From Desulfitobacterium hafniense DCB-2 (GTDB taxonomy: Bacteria > Bacillota > Desulfitobacteriia > Desulfitobacteriales > Desulfitobacteriaceae): DNA of 64,000 nucleotides. Shown here piece after piece: positions 17,161 to 26,727 of this stretch. Position numbers and translations under genes: made by a program. The stretch spans positions 644,501-708,500 of the forward strand of contig NC_011830.1 of the NCBI RefSeq assembly GCF_000021925.1, written 5' to 3'. The notes below the pieces were generated by a model that was given only the letters and a program-made list of their open reading frames with translations, did not search any database and was not told the DNA's origin. Positions within the stretch are counted from its first letter, which is position 1; the number at the start of each line of letters is the position of its first letter.

Positions 17161-18591
17161 ATGATTGAGCCGAGTACCATGCCCAGCAATTCCTATTCCC
17201 TTGAAGAAGTCATGGATAATTCTTATGATTCCATTTTTGTTACCGATGCTGTGGGGAATATCCTAATGGCCAACCCTACGGCCGAACGGCTGCTGAACCT
17301 GACGATTACCCAAATGGTCGGTAGAAATATCCGGGAGCTTGTTGAACAAGGGCATTGGGATAAATCCATAGCCCTGGAAGCCATTGAAAAAAGAACCACC
17401 GTGACCGGAATGATCAAAACCAGGGACGGGATCAATCTGATGTGCACCAGCCGGCCCTTATTCGATAGCCAAGGCAATATCACCATGGTCATCAGCAACA
17501 GCCGGGACCGGGATACCCTGGTGAAACTGGCCCAGACTTTGGATAAAGAGCGGGAACTTGTGCAGCGCTATAAAGAGGAGGTCCAGTACCTCAGGGAGCA
17601 AGGGGTTAAGGACCGGCATCTGGTCGCCGAGAGTACCGCCATGAAGAATCTGCTGCTGGAAGCCAACTGGGTAGGACCCACCGAGTCTTCGGTCCTGTTG
17701 TACGGCGAATCCGGTACGGGCAAGGAAATACTGGCCAAATATATCTACAGTATCAGCCGCCGGGCCAAGGAAGCCTTTATCACCGTGAATTGTTCAGCCA
17801 TTCCCGAAAACCTGATTGAAGCAGAGTTGTTTGGTTATGAAAAAGGCTCCTTTACCGGCGCCGATGCCAAAGGAAAACCCGGCTTATTTGAACTGGCCGA
17901 TCGGGGAACCATCTTCCTGGATGAGATCGGGGAGATGCCCCTTGTCCTGCAGGCCAAATTATTGCGGGTTCTGGAGAACGGCGAGGTGAGAAGACTGGGG
18001 GGCATCCATTCCCGCAAAGTGGACTTTCGCCTGATCTGTGCCACCAACCGTGATTTAAAGAAGATGGTTGAGCATAAAACCTTCCGGGAAGATCTTTTTT
18101 ACCGCATCAATGTGGTGCCTCTGCAGCTGGCGCCCCTGCGGGACCGCCCGGAGGATATTATGGCCATCAGCGATGTCTTATTGAAGGAACTCAATAAAAA
18201 ATATGGATACGACAAGGTGTTTTCAACGGAAACCCTCAAGGGGTTTCTGAACTACAGCTGGCCCGGAAACGTCCGCGAATTGCGCAATTTAATTGAGCGC
18301 CTGGCGATTACGACCAGGGGCCGGGTCATCGATTACCAGGTTGAAGAAATGCCCTATCCGCCGGACAATCGTGCCGCGGGCTCCCATCAGGAGGAGAACG
18401 GGACCTTGCGCATTCAGGTCAAGGCCAAAGCCCCTCTCAAAAAGGTCATGAGTCAAGTGGAGCAGGAGTATATTAAGAATACTTTGCAGGACTGCCAGGG
18501 GTGCGTCAGTGAAGCCGCACGGATCTTGGGTATCGACCGCTCAGCCATCTACCGCAAGGTTCAGGTCGTCCAGCTGAGGGATCAGGATTGA
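17161..18591 (+). CDS. PAS-domain sigma-54-dependent transcriptional activator
   Basis: A 476-residue enhancer-binding protein. A PAS domain (about residues 12-120, DSIFVTDAVGNILMANPTA) leads through a short coiled segment to an AAA+ domain. That has Walker A GESGTGKE near 180, the sigma-54 contact loop GSFTGAD near 229 and FLDEIGEMP as Walker B. The C-terminus is a Fis-like helix-turn-helix (EAARILGIDRSAIYRKV). It is divergent from the CoA-transferase/thiolase operon, which has a -24/-12 promoter. A second such promoter lies 2.8 kb downstream ahead of the SDR gene. It most likely activates both in response to a ligand or redox signal sensed by PAS. Confidence 0.92.
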   Translation: MIEPSTMPSNSYSLEEVMDNSYDSIFVTDAVGNILMANPTAERLLNLTITQMVGRNIRELVEQGHWDKSIALEAIEKRTTVTGMIKTRDGINLMCTSRPLFDSQGNITMVISNSRDRDTLVKLAQTLDKERELVQRYKEEVQYLREQGVKDRHLVAESTAMKNLLLEANWVGPTESSVLLYGESGTGKEILAKYIYSISRRAKEAFITVNCSAIPENLIEAELFGYEKGSFTGADAKGKPGLFELADRGTIFLDEIGEMPLVLQAKLLRVLENGEVRRLGGIHSRKVDFRLICATNRDLKKMVEHKTFREDLFYRINVVPLQLAPLRDRPEDIMAISDVLLKELNKKYGYDKVFSTETLKGFLNYSWPGNVRELRNLIERLAITTRGRVIDYQVEEMPYPPDNRAAGSHQEENGTLRIQVKAKAPLKKVMSQVEQEYIKNTLQDCQGCVSEAARILGIDRSAIYRKVQVVQLRDQD

Positions 18592-18619
18592 GCATTGAAC
18601 ATCGAAGAACAAGAAGAGA

Positions 18620-18657
18620 GGACCGTGTGAAAATCTTAATTTTCTCACGGCCCTTTA
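18620..18657 (+). terminator. Terminator of the PAS/sigma-54 activator gene
   Basis: GGACCGTGTGAAAAT and ATTTTCTCACGGCC form a long stem around a four-base loop, followed by a short T-run. Confidence 0.75.
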
Positions 18658-18736
18658 TCATTAAGGGGGGCTATGCCAGGTAGTTGAAAACACTGGTTTT
18701 TTCAGCCCTGCTGCCTCATTTTCCTTTGCGCAGATT

Positions 18737-19351
18737 CTACCCTTCTTTTTCCGGGTCATTATCCCGCATTTCCGTTACGATATTGGCTTCCAGTATTCCG
18801 GTCAATACTTTCTTTGCGTCTTTTCGCACCATATTGATTGTGCTTCCTTCGGTCTGCGCTTCGATGATGAACGCCCATAGGCTGTTGCAGATAAAGCCGC
18901 TTACCTGCTTGATGGAGTATTTCGGCTTAATGACTTTGTCTCTGTGAATGATTACCAGCTCAACATTCCGTACGATGTAGCTGTAAAACATGTAGTATAA
19001 ATAGGGGTTTTTGTCAATGGTGGTGTAAGTCAGCAGCGACATATTCTCGTTATAGAGATTGAAAATACAATCCAGCAGATTGCAGAAGGTCTGTATGGTA
19101 TCATTAGCGGGGTTGTTTTCCTTTTGACTGTTTCGGTAGTCTCTGGTAGCGCTTTCCAGCATTTCAGCGAACATTTCGTCAACCAGAGCGAATTTGTCAT
19201 TATAGTGGGCATAAAAGGTAATACGGCTGATGTCGGATCTTTTGCACAGCTCTGTAACCGTGATCTGTTCAAAGGGTTTTTCGGTAAGAATTTCGATTAA
19301 AGTCTGCTTAATATATCGTTTTGTTTTTCGGATACGCTTATCTTCAGCCAT
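18737..19351 (-). CDS. TetR-family transcriptional regulator
   Basis: A 204-residue repressor. The N-terminal helix-turn-helix (ITVTELCKRSDISRITFYAHY) is typical TetR, and the helical C-terminal part resembles the TetR_C domains of DhaS-like proteins. The start ATG 19351 has GGAG upstream. It is divergent from the DegV-type gene at 19492, and an inverted repeat lies at 19438-19453 in the shared promoter region. It probably represses the DegV/membrane-protein operon and itself; the ligand may be a lipid or small hydrophobic molecule. Confidence 0.85.
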   Translation of the reverse strand: MAEDKRIRKTKRYIKQTLIEILTEKPFEQITVTELCKRSDISRITFYAHYNDKFALVDEMFAEMLESATRDYRNSQKENNPANDTIQTFCNLLDCIFNLYNENMSLLTYTTIDKNPYLYYMFYSYIVRNVELVIIHRDKVIKPKYSIKQVSGFICNSLWAFIIEAQTEGSTINMVRKDAKKVLTGILEANIVTEMRDNDPEKEG

Positions 19352-19437
19352 TGGTTATACACTCCGCCGTTTTTGTATAGATAACTAACGAATACCAGAT
19401 TGTGTAAATTGTATCATTCCTTTATAAATGCTATGAT

Positions 19438-19453
19438 CTTAACATCTGTTAAG
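19438..19453. promoter_or_regulatory. Candidate TetR operator
   Basis: CTTAACA-TC-TGTTAAG is a perfect 7-bp inverted repeat in the 140-base region between the divergent TetR and DegV genes. Confidence 0.5.
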
Positions 19454-19491
19454 TTATCTGTCAAACTGTAAGATATATCTGGAGGTAGCCT

Positions 19492-20379
19492 ATGCAAGAC
19501 TATATATTAAGCTGCTGCTCAACCGCAGATTTGAGCGCTGAGCATTTTTCAGAAAAGAATATTCATTACGTTTGCTTTCATTTTTCACTGGATGGGGAGC
19601 AATATTTGGATGATCTGGGACACTCGATCCCTTTTGATAATTTTTACAGCGCCATGGCAAGCGGGGCTGCAACGATGACCTCTCAGGTAAATACGGACGA
19701 ATTTGTTGCCTACTTCACGCCTTTTCTCGAAAAAGGGCGGGATATTCTCCATGTCTGCCTCTCATCAGGACTGACGGGAGTTATCAATTCGGCACATACT
19801 GCCAAGGATATTTTACAGGAGCGCTTTCCACAGCGCAGGATATATATCGTGGATTCACTGGGAGCATCTTCCGGCTACGGTCTGATCATGGATACACTGG
19901 CTGAAAAAAAGGCTGCGGGGATGGATCTGGATAGCCTATATACCTGGTTAGAAGCTCATAAACTGGAAATGCACCATTGGTTCTTTTCCACCACGCTGGA
20001 ATACTACATTAAGGGCGGCCGTATTTCAAAAACAGCGGGCTTCTTCGGTACCTTGCTTGGCGTCTGCCCTTTGCTTAATATGGATAATAACGGCAAGCTG
20101 ATACCCCGGAAAAAAGTGCGCGGCAAAAAACGCGTCATCACAGAGATTGTGGATCGAATGGCGGAACACGCCCAGGGCGGGCTGTCATACGGTGGCAAGT
20201 GTTATATTTCAAATGCCGGATGTTATGAAGACGCCCGTGCCGTCGCCGACCTTGTGGAAGGACGCTTCAAAAACCTTAACGGTTCTGTGGAAATCAATCA
20301 TGTAGGCACGACGATCGGCAGCCACACTGGTCCAGGTACGGTAGCGCTGTTCTTCTGGGGGGATAGCCGCAATGACTAG
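19492..20379 (+). CDS. DegV-family fatty-acid-binding protein
   Basis: A 295-residue two-domain DegV protein. Members such as FakB bind a free fatty acid and present it to a kinase. Family marks are CCSTADLS at the start (the usual first Asp is replaced by Cys), SSGLTGVINSA near residue 95, VDSLGASSGYG, and GGRISKTAGFFGTLLG around residue 178. The end, HVGTTIGSHTGPGT, is the conserved C-terminal loop. ATG 19492 follows GGAGGT. It overlaps the next gene by eight bases and is likely controlled by the divergent TetR. No FakA kinase gene is adjacent. Confidence 0.9.
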   Translation: MQDYILSCCSTADLSAEHFSEKNIHYVCFHFSLDGEQYLDDLGHSIPFDNFYSAMASGAATMTSQVNTDEFVAYFTPFLEKGRDILHVCLSSGLTGVINSAHTAKDILQERFPQRRIYIVDSLGASSGYGLIMDTLAEKKAAGMDLDSLYTWLEAHKLEMHHWFFSTTLEYYIKGGRISKTAGFFGTLLGVCPLLNMDNNGKLIPRKKVRGKKRVITEIVDRMAEHAQGGLSYGGKCYISNAGCYEDARAVADLVEGRFKNLNGSVEINHVGTTIGSHTGPGTVALFFWGDSRND

Positions 20380-21025
20380 ACGAGAGAAAGCCGCTCAGGC
20401 TGTCCGCGTCATCACTGTGCCGCCGGTTATGGTTCTGGCCTTGCTGCTTTTTCTGTTCTTTCAGCACAAGGGCGTTTTTACCAGTGCAGGGGAGCTGTTG
20501 CTGTCCGTTTTTTTCCTCTCGGTCATACCGCTGCTGGCCTATCCGTTTTCCCGTCTTTTTCCCCGCTGCAAAGCCAAGGGGAGAGACGGGCAGCGAAACT
20601 TGGCATTCATACTCAGCCTGATCGGCTATGCCGGCGCAGTGCTGTGGGGTATGATTGCGGGAGTGAGCGGAGAACTGCTCTTTATTTTTCTGGTTTATCT
20701 CGCTTCGGTATTGATTCTAACCTTTTTTAACCGGGTGATCGGGGTAAGGGCAAGTGGTCACGCCTCCAGCATTACGGGGCCGCTGTTGCTGACGGTATAC
20801 TTTATCGGCGGCAAGACCATTATTCCCTGTGTGCTGCTGCTTGGAGCCATCCTGTGGTCTTCGCTCACGTTGAAACGCCATACGTTAAGGGAACTGCTTC
20901 TGGGAGCGTTCTCAGCGATGCTTGCATTTTTCCTGTGTCTGATCGTGATTTGTTTCCGGCATAGTATGGGGGCTGTGTCAAAACTTGTTGATAGCCTCTT
21001 GGCATCCCCGCTTTTGCTTGTATAA
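20372..21025 (+). CDS. Polytopic membrane protein, PAP2-like
   Basis: A 217-residue protein with about six hydrophobic helices and a basic N-terminus. The segment RASGHASS near residue 130 resembles the SGH part of the PAP2 lipid phosphatase motif. The other catalytic motifs (KxxxxxxRP, and a later SRxxxxxHxxxD) are not evident, so enzyme activity is doubtful. It overlaps the DegV gene by eight bases, which suggests coupled translation and a shared role in lipid handling. It is followed by a strong terminator. Confidence 0.65.
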   Translation: MTRREKAAQAVRVITVPPVMVLALLLFLFFQHKGVFTSAGELLLSVFFLSVIPLLAYPFSRLFPRCKAKGRDGQRNLAFILSLIGYAGAVLWGMIAGVSGELLFIFLVYLASVLILTFFNRVIGVRASGHASSITGPLLLTVYFIGGKTIIPCVLLLGAILWSSLTLKRHTLRELLLGAFSAMLAFFLCLIVICFRHSMGAVSKLVDSLLASPLLLV

Positions 21026-21032
21026 TCATTAA

Positions 21033-21077
21033 AAAAGGCGTCCTGCCTCCACTATTATAGTGAAGGGAGGACGTCTT
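21033..21077 (+). terminator. Terminator after the DegV operon
   Basis: AAAGGCGTCCTGCCTCCACTA pairs, in pieces with three mismatches, with TAGTGAAGGGAGGACG and CTTT to give a long stem, followed by a few Ts. Confidence 0.8.
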
Positions 21078-21342
21078 TGGTTATTTGCACCCACTTCGGT
21101 TTTTCGGAGGTGAGTTTTGACACAGCCCTTGTTTTGTCGTACCCAGAATCATGCCGAACCGAACCGACGGCCCCCCGAATGCGCAGCAAGCGCTCTTAAG
21201 TGGTCGTAATAATAAGACATATTGCAATTACGCTACGCAGAATATTGCAGATTTACCACACACCAGGGCCTGCACTCTGGAGTCGTATTCTGAAAATTCC
21301 TAAAAAGGCCTGCCAAATCAAAGCTGAAAACCTCCGCATGAT

Positions 21343-21360
21343 CTGGCATGCTTTTTGCTT
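21343..21360 (+). promoter_or_regulatory. Sigma-54 (-24/-12) promoter of the SDR/thiolase/esterase operon
   Basis: CTGGCATGCTTTTTGCTT matches TGGCA-N6-TTGC with GG and GC ten bases apart. A transcript would start near 21372, about 65 bases before ATG 21437. Nothing else is evident in the gap from 21078 to 21436. Confidence 0.8.
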
Positions 21361-21436
21361 GTATAAACATAGTGACTCGAAAGTTGTTGGGGAGGAATCT
21401 CCAAGACAAAAAGCAGGAAGAGGAAGGTGTTTATTT

Positions 21437-22180
21437 ATGGCAAAATTTGCGGGCAGAGTTGCTGTGATTACCGGCGGAGCCAAAGGGATCGGGGAAGCGA
21501 TTGTCAGAAAGTTTTATGGGGAGGAAGCAAAGGTTGCGGTGCTTGATGTGGATGCTGCCGGCGCCCGGCAATTGGCTCTGGAGCTGGATCCCAGCGGCGA
21601 AAAGGTGATCGGTCTGGGCTGCAATGTGGTCAGCCGTGAGGGTGTGAAGGCTGCTTTTGCAGAGATTATGGCCAAGTTTGGGACGGTGGATATCCTTGTC
21701 AATAATGCCGGAATTACCCGGGATGCCATCTTTCATAAAATGACGGAGCAGCAATGGGATGATGTGATGGCCGTCAACGGCAAAGGTTTGTTTAACTGCA
21801 CCCAGGAAGCCTGGCTGATTATGAGAGAGAAAAAGTACGGCAAGATTTGCAATTTGTCCTCCACCAATTCCAGCGGCGAAGCCGGGCAGGCCAATTATTC
21901 CTTCACCAAAGCGGGCACCATTGCCTTTACCAAGAGTCTGGCCAGAGAAGGGGGAAGATACAACATCAACGTCAACTGCGTGCGCCCGGGGGTGATCGAC
22001 ACGGAGATGATGCGGGCCGTGCCGGAGCAGGCTTTGGAAGATTACATCAACAAGACCGCCTTTAAACGGATGGGGCAGCCCTCGGAAGTGGCGGACGTCA
22101 TCGCTTATTTGTGCAGTGAAGAGTCTTCCTTCGTTACCGGCGAGGAAATTCTGGTGGCCGGCGGCTATATCTACAGATAA
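21437..22180 (+). CDS. Short-chain dehydrogenase (3-hydroxyacyl-CoA dehydrogenase/FabG-like)
   Basis: A 247-residue classical SDR. ATG 21437 is fixed by AGGAAGGTG just upstream; the open frame extends 79 codons further back through the sigma-54 promoter and cannot be coding there. The cofactor loop is TGGAKGIG (residues 12-19), NNAG lies at 89-92, the catalytic Ser is near 141-142, and Tyr154 and Lys158 lie in YSFTK. An Asp ends the second strand (VAVLDVD), which usually means NAD rather than NADP and so favours oxidation of a 3-hydroxyacyl group. It leads the operon with thiolase and carboxylesterase. Confidence 0.9.
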   Translation: MAKFAGRVAVITGGAKGIGEAIVRKFYGEEAKVAVLDVDAAGARQLALELDPSGEKVIGLGCNVVSREGVKAAFAEIMAKFGTVDILVNNAGITRDAIFHKMTEQQWDDVMAVNGKGLFNCTQEAWLIMREKKYGKICNLSSTNSSGEAGQANYSFTKAGTIAFTKSLAREGGRYNINVNCVRPGVIDTEMMRAVPEQALEDYINKTAFKRMGQPSEVADVIAYLCSEESSFVTGEEILVAGGYIYR

Positions 22181-22234
22181 GAGGTCAGCCCGGCAGGGCC
22201 GGGGTGAAGACATGAACAGCGGGGAGGGCTAAAT

Positions 22235-23413
22235 TTGCAGGATGTCGTCATCGTCAGTGCGGTTCGTACCCCCATCGCCTCCTTCGGAGGCGCTTTGCAG
22301 GGGTATGGGGCCGTTAATTTGGGAGCATTGGTTATTCGGGAAGCGGTGCAGAGAGCAGGTATTCAGGGGAAGCAAGTGGATGAAGTCATTATGGGCAATG
22401 TGCTGCAAGCCGGACTGGGGCAGAATCCTGCCCGCCAGGCGGCCTTGAAAGCAGGGCTGCCTGTGGAAACGACAGCCCAGACCATCAATGTGGTTTGCGG
22501 TTCAGGACTTAAAGCGGTCATTGCCGCGGCCCAGGCCATTAGGGCCGGGGATGCCGAGATCGTAGCGGCAGGCGGGATGGAAAGCATGTCGGATGCGGCC
22601 TTTCTCCTGGACCAGGCCAGATGGGGCCAGCGCATGGGCCATGGCACCCTTGTGGACAGCATGATCAAGGATGGCCTGTGGTGTGCTTTCAATGAGTATC
22701 ATATGGGGATTACGGCGGAAAATGTCGCCGAAAAATATGGCATCAGCCGCAGGGAGCAGGATGAGTTTGCGGCCTGGAGCCAGGCTAAGGCCGTGGCGGC
22801 GATGGAAAAAGGCCGCTTTAAAGAGGAGATTGTCCCGGTGGCGATCCCCCAAAGAAAAGGGGAACCGGTTATTTTCGACAGGGATGAATATCCCCGGGCC
22901 GGCACAACGGTGGAAACCTTAGCCAAGTTAAAACCGGCCTTTAAAAAAGACGGCACGGTAACCGCCGGCAATGCTTCCGGTATCAATGATGCCGCCGCGG
23001 CCTGTGTGCTGATGAGTAAAGAAAAAGCCGCTGCCCTGGGGATTCCTTATCTGGCGGCCATTAAAGGCTACGGCATGGCAGGGGTGGACCCGGCGATTAT
23101 GGGTGTCGGGCCGGTCAATGCCGTGAAAAAGGCTTTGCAGAAAGCAGGCATTGCCCTGGATGAGCTTGATCTGATCGAAGCCAATGAAGCCTTTGCCGCA
23201 CAGGCTTTAGCTGTCACCAAAGAATTGGGCTTCCCCGGGGAGAAGGTGAACGTCAATGGCGGGGCTATTGCTCTGGGGCATCCCATCGGCGCCAGCGGCA
23301 CCCGTATTCTCGTCACCTTAGTGCACGAAATGAAAAAACGCCGGGATAAGCTGGGCCTGGCCACCCTTTGCATCGGCGGCGGGCAGGGCATCGCCCTTGT
23401 TGTCGAGGGCTGA
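22235..23413 (+). CDS. Acetyl-CoA C-acetyltransferase (thiolase)
   Basis: A 392-residue biosynthetic-type thiolase that interconverts acetoacetyl-CoA and two acetyl-CoA. It begins at TTG 22235 behind GGGGAGGG; no ATG fits. The nucleophilic Cys is in [10 protein letters not shown] (about residue 88). [11 protein letters not shown] carries the His near 348, and CIGGGQG the second Cys near 378. It lies 54 bases after the SDR gene. Together the two enzymes would take a 3-hydroxybutyryl unit to acetyl-CoA. This is a second thiolase, only distantly like the one at 14180. Confidence 0.93.
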   Translation: MQDVVIVSAVRTPIASFGGALQGYGAVNLGALVIREAVQRAGIQGKQVDEVIMGNVLQAGLGQNPARQAALKAGLPVETTAQTINVVCGSGLKAVIAAAQAIRAGDAEIVAAGGMESMSDAAFLLDQARWGQRMGHGTLVDSMIKDGLWCAFNEYHMGITAENVAEKYGISRREQDEFAAWSQAKAVAAMEKGRFKEEIVPVAIPQRKGEPVIFDRDEYPRAGTTVETLAKLKPAFKKDGTVTAGNASGINDAAAACVLMSKEKAAALGIPYLAAIKGYGMAGVDPAIMGVGPVNAVKKALQKAGIALDELDLIEANEAFAAQALAVTKELGFPGEKVNVNGGAIALGHPIGASGTRILVTLVHEMKKRRDKLGLATLCIGGGQGIALVVEG

Positions 23414-23473
23414 TGCCGGGAAAGATCCCCATCATGCCATGTCTCCGGCACGGAGAAAGGGAGGATGCTTAAT

Positions 23474-24994
23474 ATGTCAGCGACCCTAGTAGAAACCCGC
23501 TTTGGTCTGGTGGAAGGGATTAGGGAAGGCGGGGTCAGCATTTGGAAAGGGATACCTTATGCGGCCCCGCCCCTTCACTCTCTCCGCTTCCGTCCGCCCC
23601 GGGAACCGGGGGCCTGGGCAGGGGTGAGGGAAGCCAAAGAGTTTGGTCCGGCGGCACTCCAGGGGGAGAGCCCCTCCATGAAGTTTTTGGGTGACTCGCC
23701 GCTGCATAAAAGGGAGGATTGCTTATATCTCAACATCTGGTCCCCAGGCGCCGATCGGAAAAGACGGCCTGTGCTGGTTTGGATACATGGGGGTTCCTTT
23801 ATGTATGGCTCCGGTTCAAGCCATTTGTATAACGGGAAATCCTTCGCCGAACAAGGGGATGTGGTGGTGGTCACCCTCAATTATCGCCTGGGTGTGTTTG
23901 GATTTCTCCATTTAAGCGATATAGGGGGTGAAGCCTACCGGGGGTCAGGAAATTGCGGACTTCTGGATCAAGTGGCCGCCTTAACATGGGTCAGGGAAAA
24001 TATTGAAGCCTTTGGCGGTGATCCCCATAATGTGACGATTTTCGGTGAATCGGCGGGAGCTGTCAGTGTGGGCAATCTGTTGGCCATGCCCCTGGCCCGG
24101 GGGCTTTTTCACAAAGCCATCCTGCAGAGCGGGACGGCCCGCTGTAAAGTAACCCTGGAAGCAGCGGTGAAAATGACGGAACAGCTCCTTGCTCAGCTCC
24201 AGATTGATCGGCAAAATTTATCCGAATTGGCAGACCTTCCTGCAGAAAAGATTATCGAGGCCAGCGGGATTTTGCCGCGCCGGGCCTTTGGTCCGGTCGG
24301 CGACGGCATTGTTATCGCCGAACATCCGGAAAAAGTGCTGTATGCAGGGTTGGCCAAGGATATTCCGGTATTGGTGGGTACCAACGCCCATGAAAACAAG
24401 CTGTTTACATATTTCGATCCGGCGTGGAAAGACATGGATGAAAGTGAAATCAAGGTTTTTTTGGAACGGACATTTGGCTCAAGCTGGGCGGCTGGTTCCC
24501 ACAGTGCTGCCCAGGCGGACGCCTTGAATCAAGCCTTGAGCAAAGCATTGAACCAGGCCTCGAATCAGGCAGGCTATGAAGATGCGATGACTCATTATGT
24601 CTTTACCTATCCGGCTATTTATTTCAGTGAAGGCCAGGCAAAGCATGGTGCGCCTGTCTGGATGTATCGGTTTGACTATGCAAGCAAGGCCTTAGGAGGA
24701 GAGGCCAAGGCTTTTCATGGCCTGGAGATTCCTTTTGTCTGGAATACCTTGCTTGCTCAGGAAACGGAAGAGCTGACAGGAAAAGATCCCTGCCGCTTCC
24801 AACTGGCCGGACTGATGCATCGAGCCTGGATTGCTTTCGCCCGCCATGGCGATCCGAACATACCGGGATTGCCTGATTGGCCCCCCTACGATGAGGAAAT
24901 CCGGGCCACCATGCTTTTCAATACTCATAATGAGGTCGTCAATGACCCTGACGGCCGCCAACGCTTGAGCTGGGAACACGTCTTTAAAAATTAA
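23474..24994 (+). CDS. Type B carboxylesterase
   Basis: A 506-residue esterase of the carboxylesterase/para-nitrobenzyl esterase family. ATG 23474 is preferred to ATG 23465, which abuts GGAGG. The oxyanion loop is WIHGGSFMYGSG and the nucleophile Ser is in FGESAGAVSVG near residue 190. The catalytic His should be in FHGLEIPFVWN. There is no signal peptide, so it acts in the cytoplasm on an imported ester. An Ala/Gln/Asn-rich stretch (ALNQALSKALNQASNQ) near residue 350 replaces part of the usual helical cap. It lies in the SDR/thiolase operon just upstream of the Dpp-like importer. Confidence 0.9.
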   Translation: MSATLVETRFGLVEGIREGGVSIWKGIPYAAPPLHSLRFRPPREPGAWAGVREAKEFGPAALQGESPSMKFLGDSPLHKREDCLYLNIWSPGADRKRRPVLVWIHGGSFMYGSGSSHLYNGKSFAEQGDVVVVTLNYRLGVFGFLHLSDIGGEAYRGSGNCGLLDQVAALTWVRENIEAFGGDPHNVTIFGESAGAVSVGNLLAMPLARGLFHKAILQSGTARCKVTLEAAVKMTEQLLAQLQIDRQNLSELADLPAEKIIEASGILPRRAFGPVGDGIVIAEHPEKVLYAGLAKDIPVLVGTNAHENKLFTYFDPAWKDMDESEIKVFLERTFGSSWAAGSHSAAQADALNQALSKALNQASNQAGYEDAMTHYVFTYPAIYFSEGQAKHGAPVWMYRFDYASKALGGEAKAFHGLEIPFVWNTLLAQETEELTGKDPCRFQLAGLMHRAWIAFARHGDPNIPGLPDWPPYDEEIRATMLFNTHNEVVNDPDGRQRLSWEHVFKN

Positions 24995-25078
24995 ACGAAG
25001 GAGGAATGCCTGCTGCAACCATGAATTGGGAACAAGTCTTTGCCAATATATCTTTGCAAATATAAAGGAGGAAAGGCA

Positions 25079-26662
25079 ATGTCAAAACTAAAAAGAAGAA
25101 GTCTCACGATGGTAACGCTTTTCGTTGTTTTGATGATGGTCATCTCAGGATGCGGTTCGCAATCAGGTTCAACCAAGACACCGGATACCCCCCCAACTGC
25201 CAATCCAGCCGGTGAATCACCGGGCACCCCCCAGCATGGCGGCTCATTAACGGTGGCCTATGTGGCGGATGTGACCAACTTTGACCCCATCAAAGGGACC
25301 ACAGGCAATGACCATGCCTTATTATGGCCCCTCTATGATACCTTGGTTAAATTCAGCCCGGATATGAAGCCGGAACCGGGCCTGGCCGAATCCTGGGAAT
25401 TCCCGGATAACACGACAATCCTTCTCCATCTGCGGGAGGGTGTAAAGTTTTCCGACGGGTCGCCCTTCAATGCCGAGGCTGTCAAATTTAATATCGATCG
25501 CGTCAATTCCACGGATTCACAAATCAGTGATTTAAAGAATATCCAAAGTGTGGAAGTCGTTGACGATAAAACGGTGAAGCTGCAGTTGTCCCAGCCTGAT
25601 TCATCCATCATCCTGGCTTTATCGGATCGGGGCGGCATGATGGTTTCCCCGACGGCAGTGAAGACCCATGGGGCAGATTATTCCCTCCATCCCGTGGGCG
25701 CCGGTCCCTTCATCGTCACCAATCATATTCCCAATGGCGAGATTGGCTATGAAGCCAACCGGGATTACTGGCAAAAGGGCCTGCCCTATCTGGATAAACT
25801 GACGGTCAAAGTGATTCCTGATGCCAATTCCCAGATCAATGCCCTGAAAACCGGTCAGGTTGATTTCCTGCCCAATGTTCAGCCCCAGATGGTTGCCACC
25901 TTAAAAGCTGATGCGAATATTGTCTTAAGTCCTACCAACACCCTGGCTTTGAATATGATTTATCTCCGCACGGATGCCCCGCCCTTTAACGATAAAGCGG
26001 CCAGATTGGCTGTATTATATGGCATTAATCGTCAGCAATTGATCGATGCGATTAACTTCGGCCAGGGGACAGTGGCTGTTCAGCCCTTCCCTAAAGATTA
26101 CTGGGCCCATGACGACAGCATCAACATACCCTATGACCCGGAAAAATCCAAACAGCTGCTGAAAGATGCCGGTCTCAGCAATGTTTCCTTCACCTTAACC
26201 ACCTATCCCATTGAATGGTGGACCAGGCTGGCCAATGGGATTAAAGGGCAGCTGGAAGAGGTGGGAATCAACGTTACGATTAAAACCCTGGAACCCAACG
26301 CAGCCGTGCAGAGTTTTCTCGGCGACAAAGAAACCAATGCCCTCACCGGCAACTGGTCCGGGCGGCCTGATCCGCAGATGACCATTGCCAGCCTTTACGG
26401 GAAAGACAGCTATTATAATCCGGGCAAAGCCACGACTTCGGAGCTTGAGTCACTGATCAAAGAGGCTGCGGCCACCACCGATCAGAATCAACGGGCCGGG
26501 CTGTATAAGAAAATAGTCAACACTTCCGTCGTGGAAAATGCCTTCTCCATCCCCACCTTCTCCCAACCCATGACAGCCGCGATGAGCAAGAAGATCCAAG
26601 GCTTTGAGCCGAATCTGCTAGGAAAGGCGATCTTCTCATCCCTTTGGGTGGAGCAAAAATAA
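25079..26662 (+). CDS. Peptide/nickel-type ABC transporter substrate-binding lipoprotein
   Basis: A 527-residue family 5 solute-binding protein. ATG 25079 follows AAGGAGG; the longer frame is not needed. The N-terminus is a lipoprotein signal (KRR, a hydrophobic core, then VISGCGSQ) with the modified Cys near residue 24. A Ser/Thr/Pro-rich linker follows, then the SBP_bac_5 fold (FDPIKGTTGNDHAL; LHLREGVKFSDGSPFNAE). Members bind peptides, but also glycans, opines or nickel. The neighbouring esterase and acyl-CoA genes hint at a non-peptide substrate (inference). Confidence 0.92.
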   Translation: MSKLKRRSLTMVTLFVVLMMVISGCGSQSGSTKTPDTPPTANPAGESPGTPQHGGSLTVAYVADVTNFDPIKGTTGNDHALLWPLYDTLVKFSPDMKPEPGLAESWEFPDNTTILLHLREGVKFSDGSPFNAEAVKFNIDRVNSTDSQISDLKNIQSVEVVDDKTVKLQLSQPDSSIILALSDRGGMMVSPTAVKTHGADYSLHPVGAGPFIVTNHIPNGEIGYEANRDYWQKGLPYLDKLTVKVIPDANSQINALKTGQVDFLPNVQPQMVATLKADANIVLSPTNTLALNMIYLRTDAPPFNDKAARLAVLYGINRQQLIDAINFGQGTVAVQPFPKDYWAHDDSINIPYDPEKSKQLLKDAGLSNVSFTLTTYPIEWWTRLANGIKGQLEEVGINVTIKTLEPNAAVQSFLGDKETNALTGNWSGRPDPQMTIASLYGKDSYYNPGKATTSELESLIKEAAATTDQNQRAGLYKKIVNTSVVENAFSIPTFSQPMTAAMSKKIQGFEPNLLGKAIFSSLWVEQK

Positions 26663-26676
26663 TCTGTAGTTGAAAT

Positions 26677-26706
26677 AGTGAAGTGGGATTTCGATCCTGC
26701 TTCACT
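26677..26706 (+). terminator. Hairpin between the binding-protein and permease genes
   Basis: AGTGAAG-T-GGGAT and ATCCT-G-CTTCACT form a stem with a TTCG loop followed by TCCATTTT. A leaky terminator or stabilising hairpin here would give more binding protein than permease. Confidence 0.55.
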
Positions 26707-26727
26707 CCATTTTAAAGGAGGGGAATC

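Noticed and set aside
20372..21025. Active PAP2 lipid phosphatase
   Set aside because: Only the SGH-like part is present; the other catalytic motifs were not found.
21200..21436. 79-codon N-terminal extension of the SDR frame
   Set aside because: It runs through the sigma-54 promoter and has no site, and SDR proteins begin at the MAKFAGRVAVITGG segment.
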